Positions 54,491 to 64,000 of a stretch of DNA of 64,000 nt are shown one piece after another. Each line of letters starts with the position of its first letter. Within the stretch, counting starts at the first letter, position 1. This DNA comes from Rhizobium sp. N324 (lineage in GTDB: Bacteria > Pseudomonadota > Alphaproteobacteria > Rhizobiales > Rhizobiaceae), in NCBI RefSeq assembly GCF_001664485.1, contig NZ_CP013630.1:1553001-1617000 (forward strand). Direction: 5' to 3'. Both the position numbers and the translations under genes were made by a program. The notes under the pieces were generated by a model. It ran no database searches, was not told where the DNA came from, and saw only the letters and a program-made list of their open reading frames with translations.

Positions 54491-55615
54491 ATGCCACAGC
54501 AAGTCAGCGGCAACAGTCTCAAGCGTCAGATTTTCTTCTGGCTGGGCGTGCTCGCCTTCTTCATCGTCTTTCTCTATGTCTTCAGCTCGATCCTGCTGCC
54601 CTTCATCGCCGGCATGGCGATCGCCTATTTCCTCGACCCGGTGGCCGATCGGCTGGAGCGTCTGGGCCTCAGCCGCATGATGGCGACGGTCGTCATCCTG
54701 ATCGCCTTCGTCATCACCTTCGCGCTGGCGCTGATGATCCTCATTCCCGTGCTCGTCAGCCAGTTCAACGACTTCGCCGAGCGGCTGCCGGGTTATATCA
54801 GCCAGCTGCAGCAGTTCATCGACAGCTCGAAAAACTCGCTGCTGCCGGACTGGGTCAGGAGCCAGGCCGGCACGATCAAGGACAATTTCTCAGGCATCCT
54901 CTCCGAAGGCATGGGCTTCCTGACCGGGCTCTTCGCGCAGATCTGGAATTCCGGCAAGGCGATCGTCGACGTCATATCGCTGCTCGTCGTCACCCCCGTT
55001 GTCGCCTTCTATATCCTGCTCGATTGGGACCGTATGGTCGCCAAGGTCGATCAGTGGATCCCGCGCGATTATATCAGCGACGTCCGCCAGATCGCCAGCG
55101 AGATCGATCAGGCGATCGCCGGCTTCATCCGCGGTCAGGGCTCGCTCTGCCTCATCCTCGGCATTTATTATGCCGCCGGCCTGTCGCTCGTCGGGCTGAA
55201 TTTCGGCCTGCTGATCGGGCTCTTTGCCGGCATGATCAGCTTCATTCCCTATGTCGGCTCGCTGGTCGGCCTGGTTCTCGCCGTCGGCGTGGCGATCGTC
55301 CAGTTCTGGCCGGATTATCCCTGGATCGGCCTGGTGCTCGTTGTCTTCTTCAGCGGCCAGTTCCTGGAGGGCAACATCCTGCAGCCGAAGCTCGTCGGCT
55401 CCAGCGTCGGACTGCACCCGGTCTGGCTGATGTTTGCGCTGTTTGCCTTCGGCGCGCTCTTCGGTTTCGTCGGTCTTCTGGTCGCCGTGCCGGCTGCTGC
55501 TGCCGTCGGCGTCCTTGTTCGTTTCGCGCTTTCACGCTACCTTCAGAGCGATCTTTATTTTGGCGGGTCATCAGGCGACCGCGCCCGGAAGACGAAATCA
55601 GTTTCCAATGAATGA
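54491..55615 (+). CDS. AI-2E/PerM family membrane transporter
   Basis: 374 aa from the ATG at 54491 (MPQQVSGNSLKRQI), which has GGGAAGCG upstream; the frame opens earlier without support. About eight helices in the family's 2+1+5-type layout, with FEQPVADRL-like early loops (FLDPVADRLERLGL) and GFIRGQGSLC in the centre. Proteins of this family are described as exporters of autoinducer-2 or sodium/proton antiporters; the substrate here is unknown. It overlaps hdaA by 8 nt, so the two genes are coupled. Confidence 0.88.
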   Translation: MPQQVSGNSLKRQIFFWLGVLAFFIVFLYVFSSILLPFIAGMAIAYFLDPVADRLERLGLSRMMATVVILIAFVITFALALMILIPVLVSQFNDFAERLPGYISQLQQFIDSSKNSLLPDWVRSQAGTIKDNFSGILSEGMGFLTGLFAQIWNSGKAIVDVISLLVVTPVVAFYILLDWDRMVAKVDQWIPRDYISDVRQIASEIDQAIAGFIRGQGSLCLILGIYYAAGLSLVGLNFGLLIGLFAGMISFIPYVGSLVGLVLAVGVAIVQFWPDYPWIGLVLVVFFSGQFLEGNILQPKLVGSSVGLHPVWLMFALFAFGALFGFVGLLVAVPAAAAVGVLVRFALSRYLQSDLYFGGSSGDRARKTKSVSNE

Positions 55616-56321
55616 CGTGAAGAACGCTGATCCGAAGCGCAAGGCCGGAGAGCAGCTGCCGCTGGTCTTTTCGCACGATGCCGCCAGCGGGCGTGACGAC
55701 CTCCTGATCTCGGAGCGTCTTGCCGCCGCCGTGTCGATCGTCGATGCCTGGCCGGCATGGCCGTCGCCGGTTGTCGTGCTCGCCGGCCCGGTCGGTTCGG
55801 GAAAATCGCATCTCGCCCGCATTTGGCGGGAGCTGAGCGGCGCCGTCGACATCCATCCCGAGCTTGGCTCGGACGCTGCCGTTATTGCCGCCGCCGGCCC
55901 GGTGCTGTTCGAGGATGCCGACCGCCTCGGCTTCAACGACAATGCGCTCTTCCACGTCATCAACAGCGTGCGCGAAAACGGCACCAGCCTGTTGATAACC
56001 AGCCGCCTCTGGCCGATCTCCTGGCCGGTCTTGCTGCCGGATCTGCGCTCGCGCCTGAAAGCTGCGACCGTCGTCGAGATCGGTGAGCCCGACGAGGCAC
56101 TGTTGTCGCAGGTGATCGTCAAGCTCTTCGCCGACCGCCAGCTTTATATAGATGACAAACTCGTGCTCTATATCGTCAACCGGATGGAGCGGTCGCTGAA
56201 TGCCGCCCAGACGATCGTCGAAAGGCTGGACCGGCTGGCCCTGTCGCGGGGTACGAAAATCACCCGGTCTATGGCTGCCGAAGTATTGAATGAATTGGGA
56301 AATTCGGAGCCGGCCGATTGA
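55608..56321 (+). CDS. hdaA: DnaA-related regulatory inactivation protein HdaA
   Basis: 237 aa from the ATG at 55608 (MNDVKNADPKRK). N-terminal QLPLVFSHD is the clamp-binding motif typical of Hda proteins; AAA-type elements follow, with GPVGSGKSHLARI as the P-loop and LLITSRLWP as the sensor region. Domain IV of DnaA is lacking. Together with the replication clamp it promotes ATP hydrolysis by DnaA and prevents re-initiation. It overlaps the PerM gene and precedes ppk by 62 nt, the arrangement usual in Alphaproteobacteria. Confidence 0.9.
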   Translation: MNDVKNADPKRKAGEQLPLVFSHDAASGRDDLLISERLAAAVSIVDAWPAWPSPVVVLAGPVGSGKSHLARIWRELSGAVDIHPELGSDAAVIAAAGPVLFEDADRLGFNDNALFHVINSVRENGTSLLITSRLWPISWPVLLPDLRSRLKAATVVEIGEPDEALLSQVIVKLFADRQLYIDDKLVLYIVNRMERSLNAAQTIVERLDRLALSRGTKITRSMAAEVLNELGNSEPAD

Positions 56322-56383
56322 CTGTCACAGTTCCGTCGTGAAACTGATATAATTGCCTTCGGCGATTGAGAACGGGGTAGACC

Positions 56384-58588
56384 ATGGATAGTGCCGTCGC
56401 AGAGCATCAGGAACTCACTCCGGAAACCAACGACAACACGCCCCCGCTGGAAGAACTGCTCAAGAGCCCCGAGCGCTTCATCAACCGCGAATTCTCCTGG
56501 CTGCAGTTCAACCGCCGTGTCCTGGAGGAAACGCTGAATACCGAGCATCCGCTGCTCGAGCGCGTCCGCTTCCTGTCGATCTCGGCTGCCAACCTCGATG
56601 AATTCTTCATGGTGCGTGTCGCCGGCCTCGAGGGCCAGGTGCGCCAGAACATCGTCATCCGCAGTCCCGACGGCAAGACGCCGGCCGAGCAGCTCGATTC
56701 GATCCTGCAGGAGATCGACCATCTGCAGATGGAGCAGCAGGCCTCGCTGGCCGTCTTGCAGCAATATCTCGCCAAGGAAGACATCCTGATCGTGCGCCCC
56801 GGCGCCTTGAGCGATGCCGATCGCCAGTGGCTGGCCACCGAATTCGAACAGGCGATCTTCCCGGTGCTGACGCCGCTGTCGATCGATCCGGCCCATCCTT
56901 TCCCGTTCATTCCCAATCTCGGCTTCTCGATCGGCCTGCAACTCGTCAGCAAGAACGGCCGCGAGCCGATGACGGCGCTGCTGCGTCTGCCGCCGGCGCT
57001 CGACCGCTTCGTCCGTCTGCCGGACGATGGAAACACTATCCGCTACATCACGCTTGAGGATGTCGCCAACATCTTCATCCATCGGCTCTACCCGGGTTAC
57101 GAGGTGCAGGGTTCCGGTACCTTCCGCGTCATCCGCGACAGCGATATCGAAGTCGAGGAAGAGGCCGAGGATCTCGTGCGCTTCTTCGAAACGGCGCTGA
57201 AGCGGCGGCGTCGCGGTAAGGTCATCCGCATCGAGACCGACTCGGAAATGCCGGCCTCGCTGCGTCAGTTCGTCGTTCAGGCGCTGAATATCCCTGACAA
57301 TCGCGTCGCCGTTCTGCCGGGCCTTCTGGCGCTGAACACCCTGTCCGAGATCACCAAGGCGCCGCGCGACGATCTCAGGTTTCCGTCCTACAATGCGCGA
57401 TTTCCCGAGCGCGTCCGCGAACATGCCGGCGACTGCTTCGCCGCCATCCGCGAAAAGGACATGGTCGTCCATCACCCCTATGAATCCTTCGACGTGGTGG
57501 TCCAGTTCCTTCTCCAGGCTGCGCGCGATCCTGACGTCCTGGCGATAAAGCAGACGCTTTACCGCACCTCCAACGACAGCCCGATCGTCCGCGCGCTGGT
57601 CGACGCCGCCGAGGCCGGCAAGTCGGTGACGGCACTGGTCGAGCTCAAGGCCCGCTTCGACGAAGAGGCGAACATCCGCTGGGCGCGCGATCTCGAGCGC
57701 GCCGGTGTGCAAGTCGTGTTCGGCTTCATCGAGCTCAAGACCCACGCCAAGATGTCGATGGTCGTCCGCCGCGAGGAAGGCAAGCTCCGGACCTATTGCC
57801 ACCTCGGAACCGGCAACTACCACCCGATCACCGCGAAGATCTACACCGACCTGTCCTATTTCACCTGCAATCCGGTCATCGCCCACGATATGGCGAACAT
57901 CTTCAATTTCATCACCGGCTACGGCGAGCCGGAACAGGGCATGCAGCTTGCGATTTCGCCCTATACGATGCGGCCGCGCATCCTGCGCCACATCGAGGAA
58001 GAAATTCAGCATGCCCGGAACGGCGCTCCGGCAGCAATCTGGATGAAGATGAACTCGCTTGTCGACCCCGACATCATCGACGCGCTCTATCGCGCCAGCC
58101 ATGCCGGCGTTGAAATCGATCTCGTCGTACGCGGCATCTGCTGCCTGCGCCCGCAGGTGCCCGGCCTTTCCGAAAAGATCCGCGTCAAGTCGATCATCGG
58201 CCGCTTCCTCGAACACAGCCGCATTTTCTGCTTCGGCAACGGCCATGGCCTGCCGTCCGACAAGGCGCTGGTTTATATCGGTTCGGCCGATATGATGCCG
58301 AGAAATCTCGATCGCCGCGTCGAGACCATGGTTCCGCTGACAAACCCGACCGTTCACGAGCAGGTCTTGTCACAGATTATGCTCGGCAACGTGATTGACA
58401 ATCAACAAAGCTACGAGATATTGCCCGACGGTACGTCCCGGCGCATGGAAGTGCGCAGAGGCGAGGAACCGTTCAATGCGCAGCTGTATTTCATGACCAA
58501 TCCGAGCCTGTCGGGCCGTGGTGAAGCTCTGAAGTCCAGTGCGCCGAAGCTGATCGCCGGCCTGCTCGAAGGCCGCAACAACAAGTAA
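56384..58588 (+). CDS. ppk: Polyphosphate kinase 1
   Basis: 734 aa, slightly longer than E. coli PPK1. It polymerises the gamma phosphate of ATP into polyphosphate. Motifs are [19 protein letters not shown] at the start, the autophosphorylated His in [18 protein letters not shown], and the C-terminal domain with [14 protein letters not shown]. It lies 62 nt after hdaA and 12 nt before ppx, so kinase and phosphatase are made together. A full-length frame on the opposite strand is only the shadow of this gene. Confidence 0.97.
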   Translation: MDSAVAEHQELTPETNDNTPPLEELLKSPERFINREFSWLQFNRRVLEETLNTEHPLLERVRFLSISAANLDEFFMVRVAGLEGQVRQNIVIRSPDGKTPAEQLDSILQEIDHLQMEQQASLAVLQQYLAKEDILIVRPGALSDADRQWLATEFEQAIFPVLTPLSIDPAHPFPFIPNLGFSIGLQLVSKNGREPMTALLRLPPALDRFVRLPDDGNTIRYITLEDVANIFIHRLYPGYEVQGSGTFRVIRDSDIEVEEEAEDLVRFFETALKRRRRGKVIRIETDSEMPASLRQFVVQALNIPDNRVAVLPGLLALNTLSEITKAPRDDLRFPSYNARFPERVREHAGDCFAAIREKDMVVHHPYESFDVVVQFLLQAARDPDVLAIKQTLYRTSNDSPIVRALVDAAEAGKSVTALVELKARFDEEANIRWARDLERAGVQVVFGFIELKTHAKMSMVVRREEGKLRTYCHLGTGNYHPITAKIYTDLSYFTCNPVIAHDMANIFNFITGYGEPEQGMQLAISPYTMRPRILRHIEEEIQHARNGAPAAIWMKMNSLVDPDIIDALYRASHAGVEIDLVVRGICCLRPQVPGLSEKIRVKSIIGRFLEHSRIFCFGNGHGLPSDKALVYIGSADMMPRNLDRRVETMVPLTNPTVHEQVLSQIMLGNVIDNQQSYEILPDGTSRRMEVRRGEEPFNAQLYFMTNPSLSGRGEALKSSAPKLIAGLLEGRNNK

Positions 58589-58600
58589 AACTGGACCTAG

Positions 58601-60121
58601 ATGGTTGAATCTGAAGCCCAGGGGCGCCTTCCGGGGATCGCCCCGGTCTCCGTCGTCGATATTGGATCGAATTCCATTCGTCTTGTCGTCTATGAAGGCA
58701 TGTCCCGTTCGCCAACCGTCCTGTTCAACGAAAAGGTTCTCTGCGGCCTCGGCAGGGGCATAGCCCTGACCGGCAAAATGGATGAAGCCAGCGTCATCAG
58801 GGCTTTGGCGTCGCTGCATCGTTTCAAGGCTCTGTCCGACCAGGCGCGCGCCGCCACCATGTATGTCTTGGCGACGGCCGCCGCGCGCGAGGCGAGCAAC
58901 GGTCCCGATTTCATCCATCAGGCCGAAACCATCCTCGGCCGCAAGGTCCGTGTGCTCTCGGGCGAGGAGGAGGCGAAATTCGCCTCGCTCGGCATCATCA
59001 GTGGCTTCTTCAATCCCGATGGCATCGCCGGCGATCTCGGCGGCGGCTCGCTTGAGCTCATCGATATCAAGGGCAAGGAGTTCGGCAAGGGCATCACCCT
59101 GCCGCTCGGCGGCCTGCGCCTGTCGGAATATGCCGGCGGCTCGCTCTCCAAGGCCCGTACCTTTGCCCGCAAGCAGGTGAAGACGGCAAAGCTCTTGTCG
59201 AAGGGCGAGGGGCGCACCTTCTACGCCGTCGGCGGCACCTGGCGAAACATCGCCAAGCTGCATATGGAGATGACACATTATCCGCTGCACATGATGCAGG
59301 GTTATGAAGTCTCGCTCGAAGCGATGATGCTGTTTCTCGAACAGGTGGTGACCGCGCGCGATTCCAAGGAGCCGGCGCTGCAAGCCGTGTCCAAGCATCG
59401 CCGTTCGCTGCTGCCCTTCGGCGCCGTCGCCATGAAGGAAGTGCTGAGCGCGATGAAGCCGTCGGTGATTTCCTTTTCGGCGCAGGGTGTGCGCGAGGGA
59501 TATCTCTATTCGCTGCTGTCGGAGGGCGAGCGCCGTCTCGATCCGCTGCTTGCCGCTGCCGGCGAACTGGCAATCCTGCGGGCCCGCTCGCCCGAGCATG
59601 CCCGCGAGCTGGCGGAATGGACCGGCCGGATGATGCCGCTCTTCGGCATCCAGGAAACCGAAGAGGAAAGCCGTTATCGCCGGGCCGCCTGCCTGCTTGC
59701 CGATATTAGTTGGCGCGCTCATCCCGATTATCGTGGCCTGCAGGCGCTGAACGTCATCGCCCACTCTTCCTTCGTCGGCATCAGCCATCCTGGCCGCGCC
59801 TTCATCGCGCTGACCAATTATTACCGTTTCGAGGGCTTGCACGACGACGGCGCCACCGGCCCGCTGGCGCAGATCGCCACGCCGCAGCTCATCGAGCGCG
59901 CCAAGCTGCTCGGCGGCATGCTGCGCGTCGTCTACCTCTTCTCGGCCTCGATGCCCGGAATCGTCAAGAACCTGACCTTCCGCAGATCGTCGAACCCGGA
60001 CCTCGACCTCGAATTCGTCGTGCCGCCGGAATACCGCGATTTCGCCGGCGAACGCCTGGACGGACGATTGCAGCAACTGTCGCGGCTGACGAACAAGAGG
60101 CTGGCGTTTTTGTTCGAGTAA
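58601..60121 (+). CDS. ppx: Exopolyphosphatase (Ppx/GppA)
   Basis: 506 aa. Acetate-kinase-type fold: VVDIGSNSIRLVVYEG is phosphate loop 1 and GDLGGGSLELIDI loop 2; the C-terminal HD-like domain follows from about residue 310. It removes terminal phosphates from polyphosphate, or pppGpp in GppA relatives. It is 12 nt after ppk. A palindromic repeat region follows immediately. Confidence 0.95.
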   Translation: MVESEAQGRLPGIAPVSVVDIGSNSIRLVVYEGMSRSPTVLFNEKVLCGLGRGIALTGKMDEASVIRALASLHRFKALSDQARAATMYVLATAAAREASNGPDFIHQAETILGRKVRVLSGEEEAKFASLGIISGFFNPDGIAGDLGGGSLELIDIKGKEFGKGITLPLGGLRLSEYAGGSLSKARTFARKQVKTAKLLSKGEGRTFYAVGGTWRNIAKLHMEMTHYPLHMMQGYEVSLEAMMLFLEQVVTARDSKEPALQAVSKHRRSLLPFGAVAMKEVLSAMKPSVISFSAQGVREGYLYSLLSEGERRLDPLLAAAGELAILRARSPEHARELAEWTGRMMPLFGIQETEEESRYRRAACLLADISWRAHPDYRGLQALNVIAHSSFVGISHPGRAFIALTNYYRFEGLHDDGATGPLAQIATPQLIERAKLLGGMLRVVYLFSASMPGIVKNLTFRRSSNPDLDLEFVVPPEYRDFAGERLDGRLQQLSRLTNKRLAFLFE

Positions 60122-60444
60122 GGTGGTGCTTGCTCCCTCTTCTCCCCAGCGGGGAGAAGGTGGCCCGAAGGGTCGGATGAGGGGGCCGCACGGCACACCA
60201 TGTAATTATTGCCTTCGCTTGCGCTCAGTGCATTCGCGGCTTTTGCCGCTCACCCCCTCATCTGCCTGCCGGCATCTTCTCCCCGCTGGGGAGAAGGGGA
60301 ATGTGGCGGCGCCGAATGCCTTCTTCACTCGTTAGAAGCCCGAGGGAACGAACGAGACGGCTGCTTACCTCCTCACGCATGTTGTCCAGGCAAAAAGGGC
60401 GCCGCTCGCGCACCGCCCTTCCTGTTCAAGTATCAGAACCCAAA
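60122..60444. repeat. Palindromic repeat region between ppx and the esterase-like gene
   Basis: Two copies of a Rhizobiaceae intergenic palindrome lie in opposite orientation: 60132-60185 (CTTCTCCCC-AGC-GGGGAGAAG inside) and 60251-60306 (same core as CTTCTCCCC-GCT-GGGGAGAAG). About 65 bp separate them. The rest of the 323 bp holds no gene, apart from the terminator at 60395-60420. Confidence 0.75.
60391..60420 (-). terminator. Rho-independent terminator of the esterase-like gene
   Basis: On the minus strand a 7-bp stem (AAGGGCG with CGCCCTT, 60414-60420 and 60395-60401) ends in TTTTTG, 25 nt past the stop of the esterase-like gene. Confidence 0.75.
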
Positions 60445-61803
60445 TCACTTCGCGCTCAAAAACTCCCCAACCTCCAGCAGGCTGAACTCGTTATTGTCGG
60501 CCTTGTCGACGGCGCGGCCGGCGGAGAAGGGCAGGTTGTTGTCGTTGCCGATGATGATGTGGGTGGCGTCGACGCGGTCGACGTTTTCGATCGTCACGAA
60601 GGGCATGTCGTAGACGCCGTCCTTGGCTCCGGCCTTCTTCTTGTTGTCGGGGTCCTGGATATTCAGAAGGTCGATATAGCCGATCTTGCGGACGGCCTTG
60701 CCGGCATTGGCGTCGTTGAACTCGATCTTGTAGACGCGCTTCAGCTCGGCAGGCGCCTCGAAGCAATCCGGCTTCGGCTGCTTCGGGTCGGCGCAGGCCT
60801 TGTCCTTGGTGCCGGCGCCGCTGTCACGCTCGATGACGAGGGCGGTCGTGTCGTCGAGCATGTTGAAGTCGCCGATCGACACGCCCTTGTCCTCGAACGG
60901 ATAGAGCCAGCTGCGGCCGGTCCACTTCTTGGAGGCGAGGTCGAATTCGATGATGCGGACGGCGGTGTGGCCGTCAACCGTTTCCATCTGGCCGTCATCC
61001 TTGTAGATGGCGCCCTCGAGCAGGCCATAGAGCTTAGCGCCGTCCTTCGACATGGCGAGGCCTTCGAAGCCGCCGGAGCGCTTCAGGTTGAAGACCGGCA
61101 TCTTCGCGGCCGGGTTGCCTGGAGGCTGGATCAGCGGATTGTCGGGCGAAAGCACCGGCTTGCCGTCGAGCGTCGTTGCGATGACGTCGGTCAGGTGGCC
61201 CTCGGTGTCGATTTTCAGAATGTAGGGGCCGAATTCGTCGCCGAGCCAGAAACCGTCGGCAACCGGCTGGATCGATTCGATGTCGAAATCGGCGCCGGTG
61301 AGGTAACGCGTATCGGTGCCTTCCAGCACGATCGGGAAGGGGGCGATCTTGTTCGGATCGGAAAGGAAGAGGTTCTTGACGACGTCGGCCTTGTTGGCCG
61401 CCCAGTCGAACTTCATCTGGTGCAGGAAGAGCATGGAGTCGGAGGAATTGGCCTTCGAGCCGAAGCCGTTATCCGTGAGCGTCCAGAAGGTGCCGTCAGC
61501 CATCGTCTTGATGCCGGAGAAACCCTGGACCGCCTGACCGTCGAAGGGGAGCTTCAGATCGGTGACGCGGGCGCCGTCCTTGCCGGGAACGGTGCCGAGC
61601 GCTTCGGTGCGCTTGCGGTCCGGCGTCGTGAACTTGCCTGAGTGCTTGAGGAATTCAGGAGCGTCGGCCGGAGCCGGAACCAGGGTGTTGGCAAGCAGGA
61701 TTGCCTGGCCGGCGAGCTTCGCCGGAAACTGCTGCTGGTCGGCCGAAGCGGAGGCGGCCATCAGGATGAAAAGCGATACGGAAGCAAAAAGGACGTTCTT
61801 CAT
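60445..61803 (-). CDS. Secreted esterase-like protein of phytase type
   Basis: 452 aa with a signal peptide of about 21 residues (ends ASA). The mature protein has the repetitive beta-propeller character of the 'esterase-like activity of phytase' family: GFSGIKTMADGTFWTLTDNG, DSMLFLHQMKFDW, GFWLGDEFGPYILKID, FNLKRSGGFEGLAMSKDG. Several acidic motifs could bind calcium. Secreted to the periplasm or outside. Possible role in releasing phosphate from organic compounds, but no family member in rhizobia is known to me to be proven. Monocistronic, with its own terminator. Confidence 0.85.
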   Translation of the reverse strand: MKNVLFASVSLFILMAASASADQQQFPAKLAGQAILLANTLVPAPADAPEFLKHSGKFTTPDRKRTEALGTVPGKDGARVTDLKLPFDGQAVQGFSGIKTMADGTFWTLTDNGFGSKANSSDSMLFLHQMKFDWAANKADVVKNLFLSDPNKIAPFPIVLEGTDTRYLTGADFDIESIQPVADGFWLGDEFGPYILKIDTEGHLTDVIATTLDGKPVLSPDNPLIQPPGNPAAKMPVFNLKRSGGFEGLAMSKDGAKLYGLLEGAIYKDDGQMETVDGHTAVRIIEFDLASKKWTGRSWLYPFEDKGVSIGDFNMLDDTTALVIERDSGAGTKDKACADPKQPKPDCFEAPAELKRVYKIEFNDANAGKAVRKIGYIDLLNIQDPDNKKKAGAKDGVYDMPFVTIENVDRVDATHIIIGNDNNLPFSAGRAVDKADNNEFSLLEVGEFLSAK

Positions 61804-61908
61804 AATATCCCCATGGAACGGATGCCAATGGCTTCCGCTTAGCAGGGCTTCCGTGTCAGCGAATTGACGGTTGGGTGAAGCTTTGGTGACGGGTGGAAAT
61901 GCCGTTGC

Positions 61909-63048
61909 TCAGCCGTGCAGAATGACTGCCGGCGTGTTCAGCACGGTCACCGCGCGCGAGGAAAGCGCCATGACGCCGAGCGCCTGGCCGCGCCCCTTGA
62001 CGGCATGGGTGCCGAGATCCTCGCAAGCGATATCGTCGGGAAACTCCATGCGCCGGGCAAGCTCGGAGGAGATCAGCACCGGCCGGTTCAAGCTGCGGCA
62101 GAGGGTTTCCAGCCGGGCGGTGGTGTTCACCGTATCGCCGAAATAGCTGATTTTGTGATGATCGACGCCGATTTCGGCGGTGATGATCTCGCCGCCATGA
62201 AGGGCGGCCCGCAGCTTCGGCACCTGTCCGTAGCTTTTCCGCCAGCCGGCGGCATTGGCTTCGATATCGGCGAGGATATCGAAGATGCAGCGCACGCAGC
62301 GCGCATTTTTGACGCCGCGGGCAAGTGGCCAGGTGATGATCGCCGCATCGCCGACATAGTCGTTGATCATGCCCTTGTGGCGCCGAACCGGCTCGGCGAA
62401 GGTCGCAAACAGCGAGCTCAGCAGCTGCTGCGCGCGGAGGTCGCCGTGCTTTTCGGCAAAAGCCGTCGAATCGACGAGATCGATGAACAGGAAGACACGC
62501 TCTTCCCTGACCGGATTGCGATAGCGGCTGACCAGCATGCTCAGGAAGACTTCGCGGCCGAGCAGTTCCCGCACGCGCAGAAGGAAGATCATCGCCGAGC
62601 AGACGGCAAGCGCATAGAGGAAGACCTCGTAAGGCATGATGACGAGATCGAAGAGCGAGGGCGGCTTCAGCATGCCGATCGCCCAAAGCAGCAGGCCGCC
62701 GCAGGCAAAGCCGATGCTCATCAGAATCTCGTAGATCACCAGCTCGGTGATGATGAAGGCGAACGTCGGCAGCTTCTGGATGCGCCTGTAGAGTCCGCGG
62801 AACAGCACCTTGCGCTCGAAGGCGATGATCGGCATGCCGATGAACAGCGCAAAGATCGCCCCGATCACGGGCGTCTGATTGGAGTAGAACATCAGATCAT
62901 AGACGACGCCGCTGGCAGCCAGAACGATCGTGATCAAGATCCAGTTCTGCGTCGGAGATATTTCCCGCATGCGGCGCTTCGCCCGTAATGTTTCGTCCAG
63001 CCATTGTTTCAGCTGGGAAAAAAGCGTCAAGCGAATTCGCTGCGGCAC
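61909..63048 (-). CDS. Membrane-bound class III adenylate/guanylate cyclase
   Basis: Up to 379 aa; the start (GTG at 63048) has no clear ribosome site, and a later start is possible. About five membrane helices at residues 35-180 precede the catalytic domain. This has FLFIDLVDST (first metal Asp), GDAAIITW (second Asp), the glycine-rich turn and SYFGDTVNTTARLE (transition-state Asn and Arg). Signal input would come through the membrane. Rhizobia carry many such cyclases; ligand and product (cAMP or cGMP) unknown. Confidence 0.9.
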   Translation of the reverse strand: MPQRIRLTLFSQLKQWLDETLRAKRRMREISPTQNWILITIVLAASGVVYDLMFYSNQTPVIGAIFALFIGMPIIAFERKVLFRGLYRRIQKLPTFAFIITELVIYEILMSIGFACGGLLLWAIGMLKPPSLFDLVIMPYEVFLYALAVCSAMIFLLRVRELLGREVFLSMLVSRYRNPVREERVFLFIDLVDSTAFAEKHGDLRAQQLLSSLFATFAEPVRRHKGMINDYVGDAAIITWPLARGVKNARCVRCIFDILADIEANAAGWRKSYGQVPKLRAALHGGEIITAEIGVDHHKISYFGDTVNTTARLETLCRSLNRPVLISSELARRMEFPDDIACEDLGTHAVKGRGQALGVMALSSRAVTVLNTPAVILHG

Positions 63049-63083
63049 CGTAGCGCTTGGAAACCGCCTGTCGGGCCGATGCG

Positions 63084-64000
63084 CTACAGGCTGACGGTTT
63101 CGACCTTGCGGCCGACGAAACGCAGAGCGATCTGACCCTGGATAAGCTGCAGCGCCGGCTCGCCGAAAAGATCGCGTCGCCAGCCGTTGAGGGCCGCGAC
63201 TTCGGCCTTCTCGCCCTCGGCGGCGATCCTGTCGAGATCCTCGCTGTTGGCGATCACCTTCGGCGCCACGCCGTGTTTTTCCGAAATCAGCTTCAGCAGC
63301 ACCTTCAAGAGTTCGACGGCAGCAGCAGCCCCTTCGGGCGCCTGCGCCTGGCGCGGCACATGTGGCATATCGGCCTTCGGGAGAGCGAGTGCTGCGTTGA
63401 CGGCCTCGATGACGGCGGCGCCGGAAGTCGAGCGTTCCCAGCCTTTGGGAATGGTGCGCAGCCGGCCGAGCGCCTCAGTATCCTTAGGCTGCTGCTGGGC
63501 GACCTCGTAGATGGCATCGTCCTTCAGCACCCGCGAACGCGGTACGTTGCGGGCGCGGGCCTCGCGTTCGCGCCAGGCGGCGACATATTTCAGGATCGCC
63601 AGCTCCTGCGGCTTGCGCAACCGCATCTTCAGCCGCTGCCATGCATCGTCGGGATGCAGGTCGTAAGTTTCGCGCGCCTCGAGAATGTCCATTTCCTCGG
63701 AGAGCCAGGAGGTGCGGCCTTCGCGATCGAGTTCCGCCTTCAGCGACAGGTAGACGTCGCGCAGATGGGTCACATCGGCCAGCGCATATTCCAGCTGCTT
63801 GTCGGAGAGCGGCCGGCGGCTCCAGTCGGTGAAGCGCGACGACTTGTCGATATGGACATTCTTGATGCGGCTGACCAGCTGATCATAGGAGACGCTGTCG
63901 CCGAAGCCGCAGACCATCGCGGCGACCTGCGTGTCGAAGATCGGATGCGGAATGAGATTGCCGCGATTGAAGATGATTTCGATGTCCTGGCGGGCCGCAT
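63084..64000 (-). CDS. rnd: Ribonuclease D (5' end outside window)
   Basis: About 305 codons visible, with the N-terminus beyond the window edge. The DEDD exonuclease core appears as AARQDIEIIFNRG, IFDTQVAAMVCGFGDSVSYDQ, and the Tyr/Asp region YALADVTHLRDVY. The HRDC domain follows with LRKPQELAILKYVAAWRE, and the C-terminus fits a second HRDC. It trims tRNA 3' ends. It is followed after 35 nt by the cyclase gene on the same strand. Confidence 0.93.
   Translation of the reverse strand, partial: AARQDIEIIFNRGNLIPHPIFDTQVAAMVCGFGDSVSYDQLVSRIKNVHIDKSSRFTDWSRRPLSDKQLEYALADVTHLRDVYLSLKAELDREGRTSWLSEEMDILEARETYDLHPDDAWQRLKMRLRKPQELAILKYVAAWREREARARNVPRSRVLKDDAIYEVAQQQPKDTEALGRLRTIPKGWERSTSGAAVIEAVNAALALPKADMPHVPRQAQAPEGAAAAVELLKVLLKLISEKHGVAPKVIANSEDLDRIAAEGEKAEVAALNGWRRDLFGEPALQLIQGQIALRFVGRKVETVSL

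Noticed and set aside
56168..58357. 729-codon minus-strand frame opposite ppk
   Set aside because: Full-length antisense frame of ppk, no start signal or domain.
58370..60196. 608-codon minus-strand frame opposite ppx
   Set aside because: Antisense shadow of ppx extending into the palindromic repeats.

Overview
The window is GC-rich alphaproteobacterial chromosome and fits Rhizobium best (leguminosarum/etli group). The evidence is gene order and protein character: an Arg-rich tailed S6 next to S18 and a DUF2232 membrane protein, a RopB-type 25-kDa outer membrane protein, an LpxF-like lipid A phosphatase beside lptFGD, an HdaA-type DnaA relative beside purMN and ppk-ppx, and Rhizobiaceae palindromic intergenic repeats. 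The species call is inference from recognised families; no database was consulted. No tRNA, rRNA, IS element, prophage or CRISPR array was seen.

Layout. 1-1.7 kb: rpsF-rpsR-DUF2232 (minus) with a long leader. 2-3 kb: Tas-type aldo/keto reductase. 3.3-9.9 kb: fabD-fabG-acpP-fabF-mltG-yicC-gmk (plus), a fatty-acid and envelope block. 9.9-17.4 kb: lptF-lptG-lptD-surA-pdxA-rsmA (minus), LPS export and outer-membrane assembly, with an lpxF-like gene upstream. 18.4-20.4 kb: pepA-holC. 20.5-23.6 kb: sugar 1-dehydrogenase and an S9 oligopeptidase. 23.7-30.2 kb: a tightly packed catabolic operon (polar amino-acid-type ABC transporter, MmgE/PrpD protein, flavin monooxygenase) with a TetR gene upstream that carries its own palindromic operator candidate. 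30.4-35.9 kb: polysaccharide deacetylase lipoprotein, ABC-F protein, a frameshifted degenerate GGDEF gene, DinB and GST proteins. 35.9-36.7 kb: a small segment bounded by a 21-bp direct repeat, then ndk. 37.2-39.2 kb: lipoprotein, CGNR regulator and a divergent orphan LivH-like permease sharing an 11-bp-arm inverted repeat. 39.3-43.8 kb: moaE, moaD, pgsA, uvrC and a FolM-like SDR. 44.2-46.4 kb: ropB, GST, rlmJ. 46.5-50.6 kb: molybdopterin oxidoreductase, NudK-like Nudix, PhnM-like amidohydrolase. 50.6-52.5 kb: an AT-richer accessory patch with a membrane protein and a predicted Tat lipoprotein. 52.5-60.1 kb: purN-purM (minus), then AI-2E/PerM transporter, hdaA, ppk, ppx (plus). 60.4-64 kb: secreted phytase-type esterase-like protein, membrane class III cyclase, and rnd (cut by the window end).

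Most of the window is conserved housekeeping DNA. The best candidates for something undescribed are the CGNR/permease regulatory pair, the ABC-PrpD-monooxygenase catabolic operon, the cluster of inverted repeats upstream of ropB, and the accessory patch near 51-52.4 kb. None can be called a new system from sequence alone.
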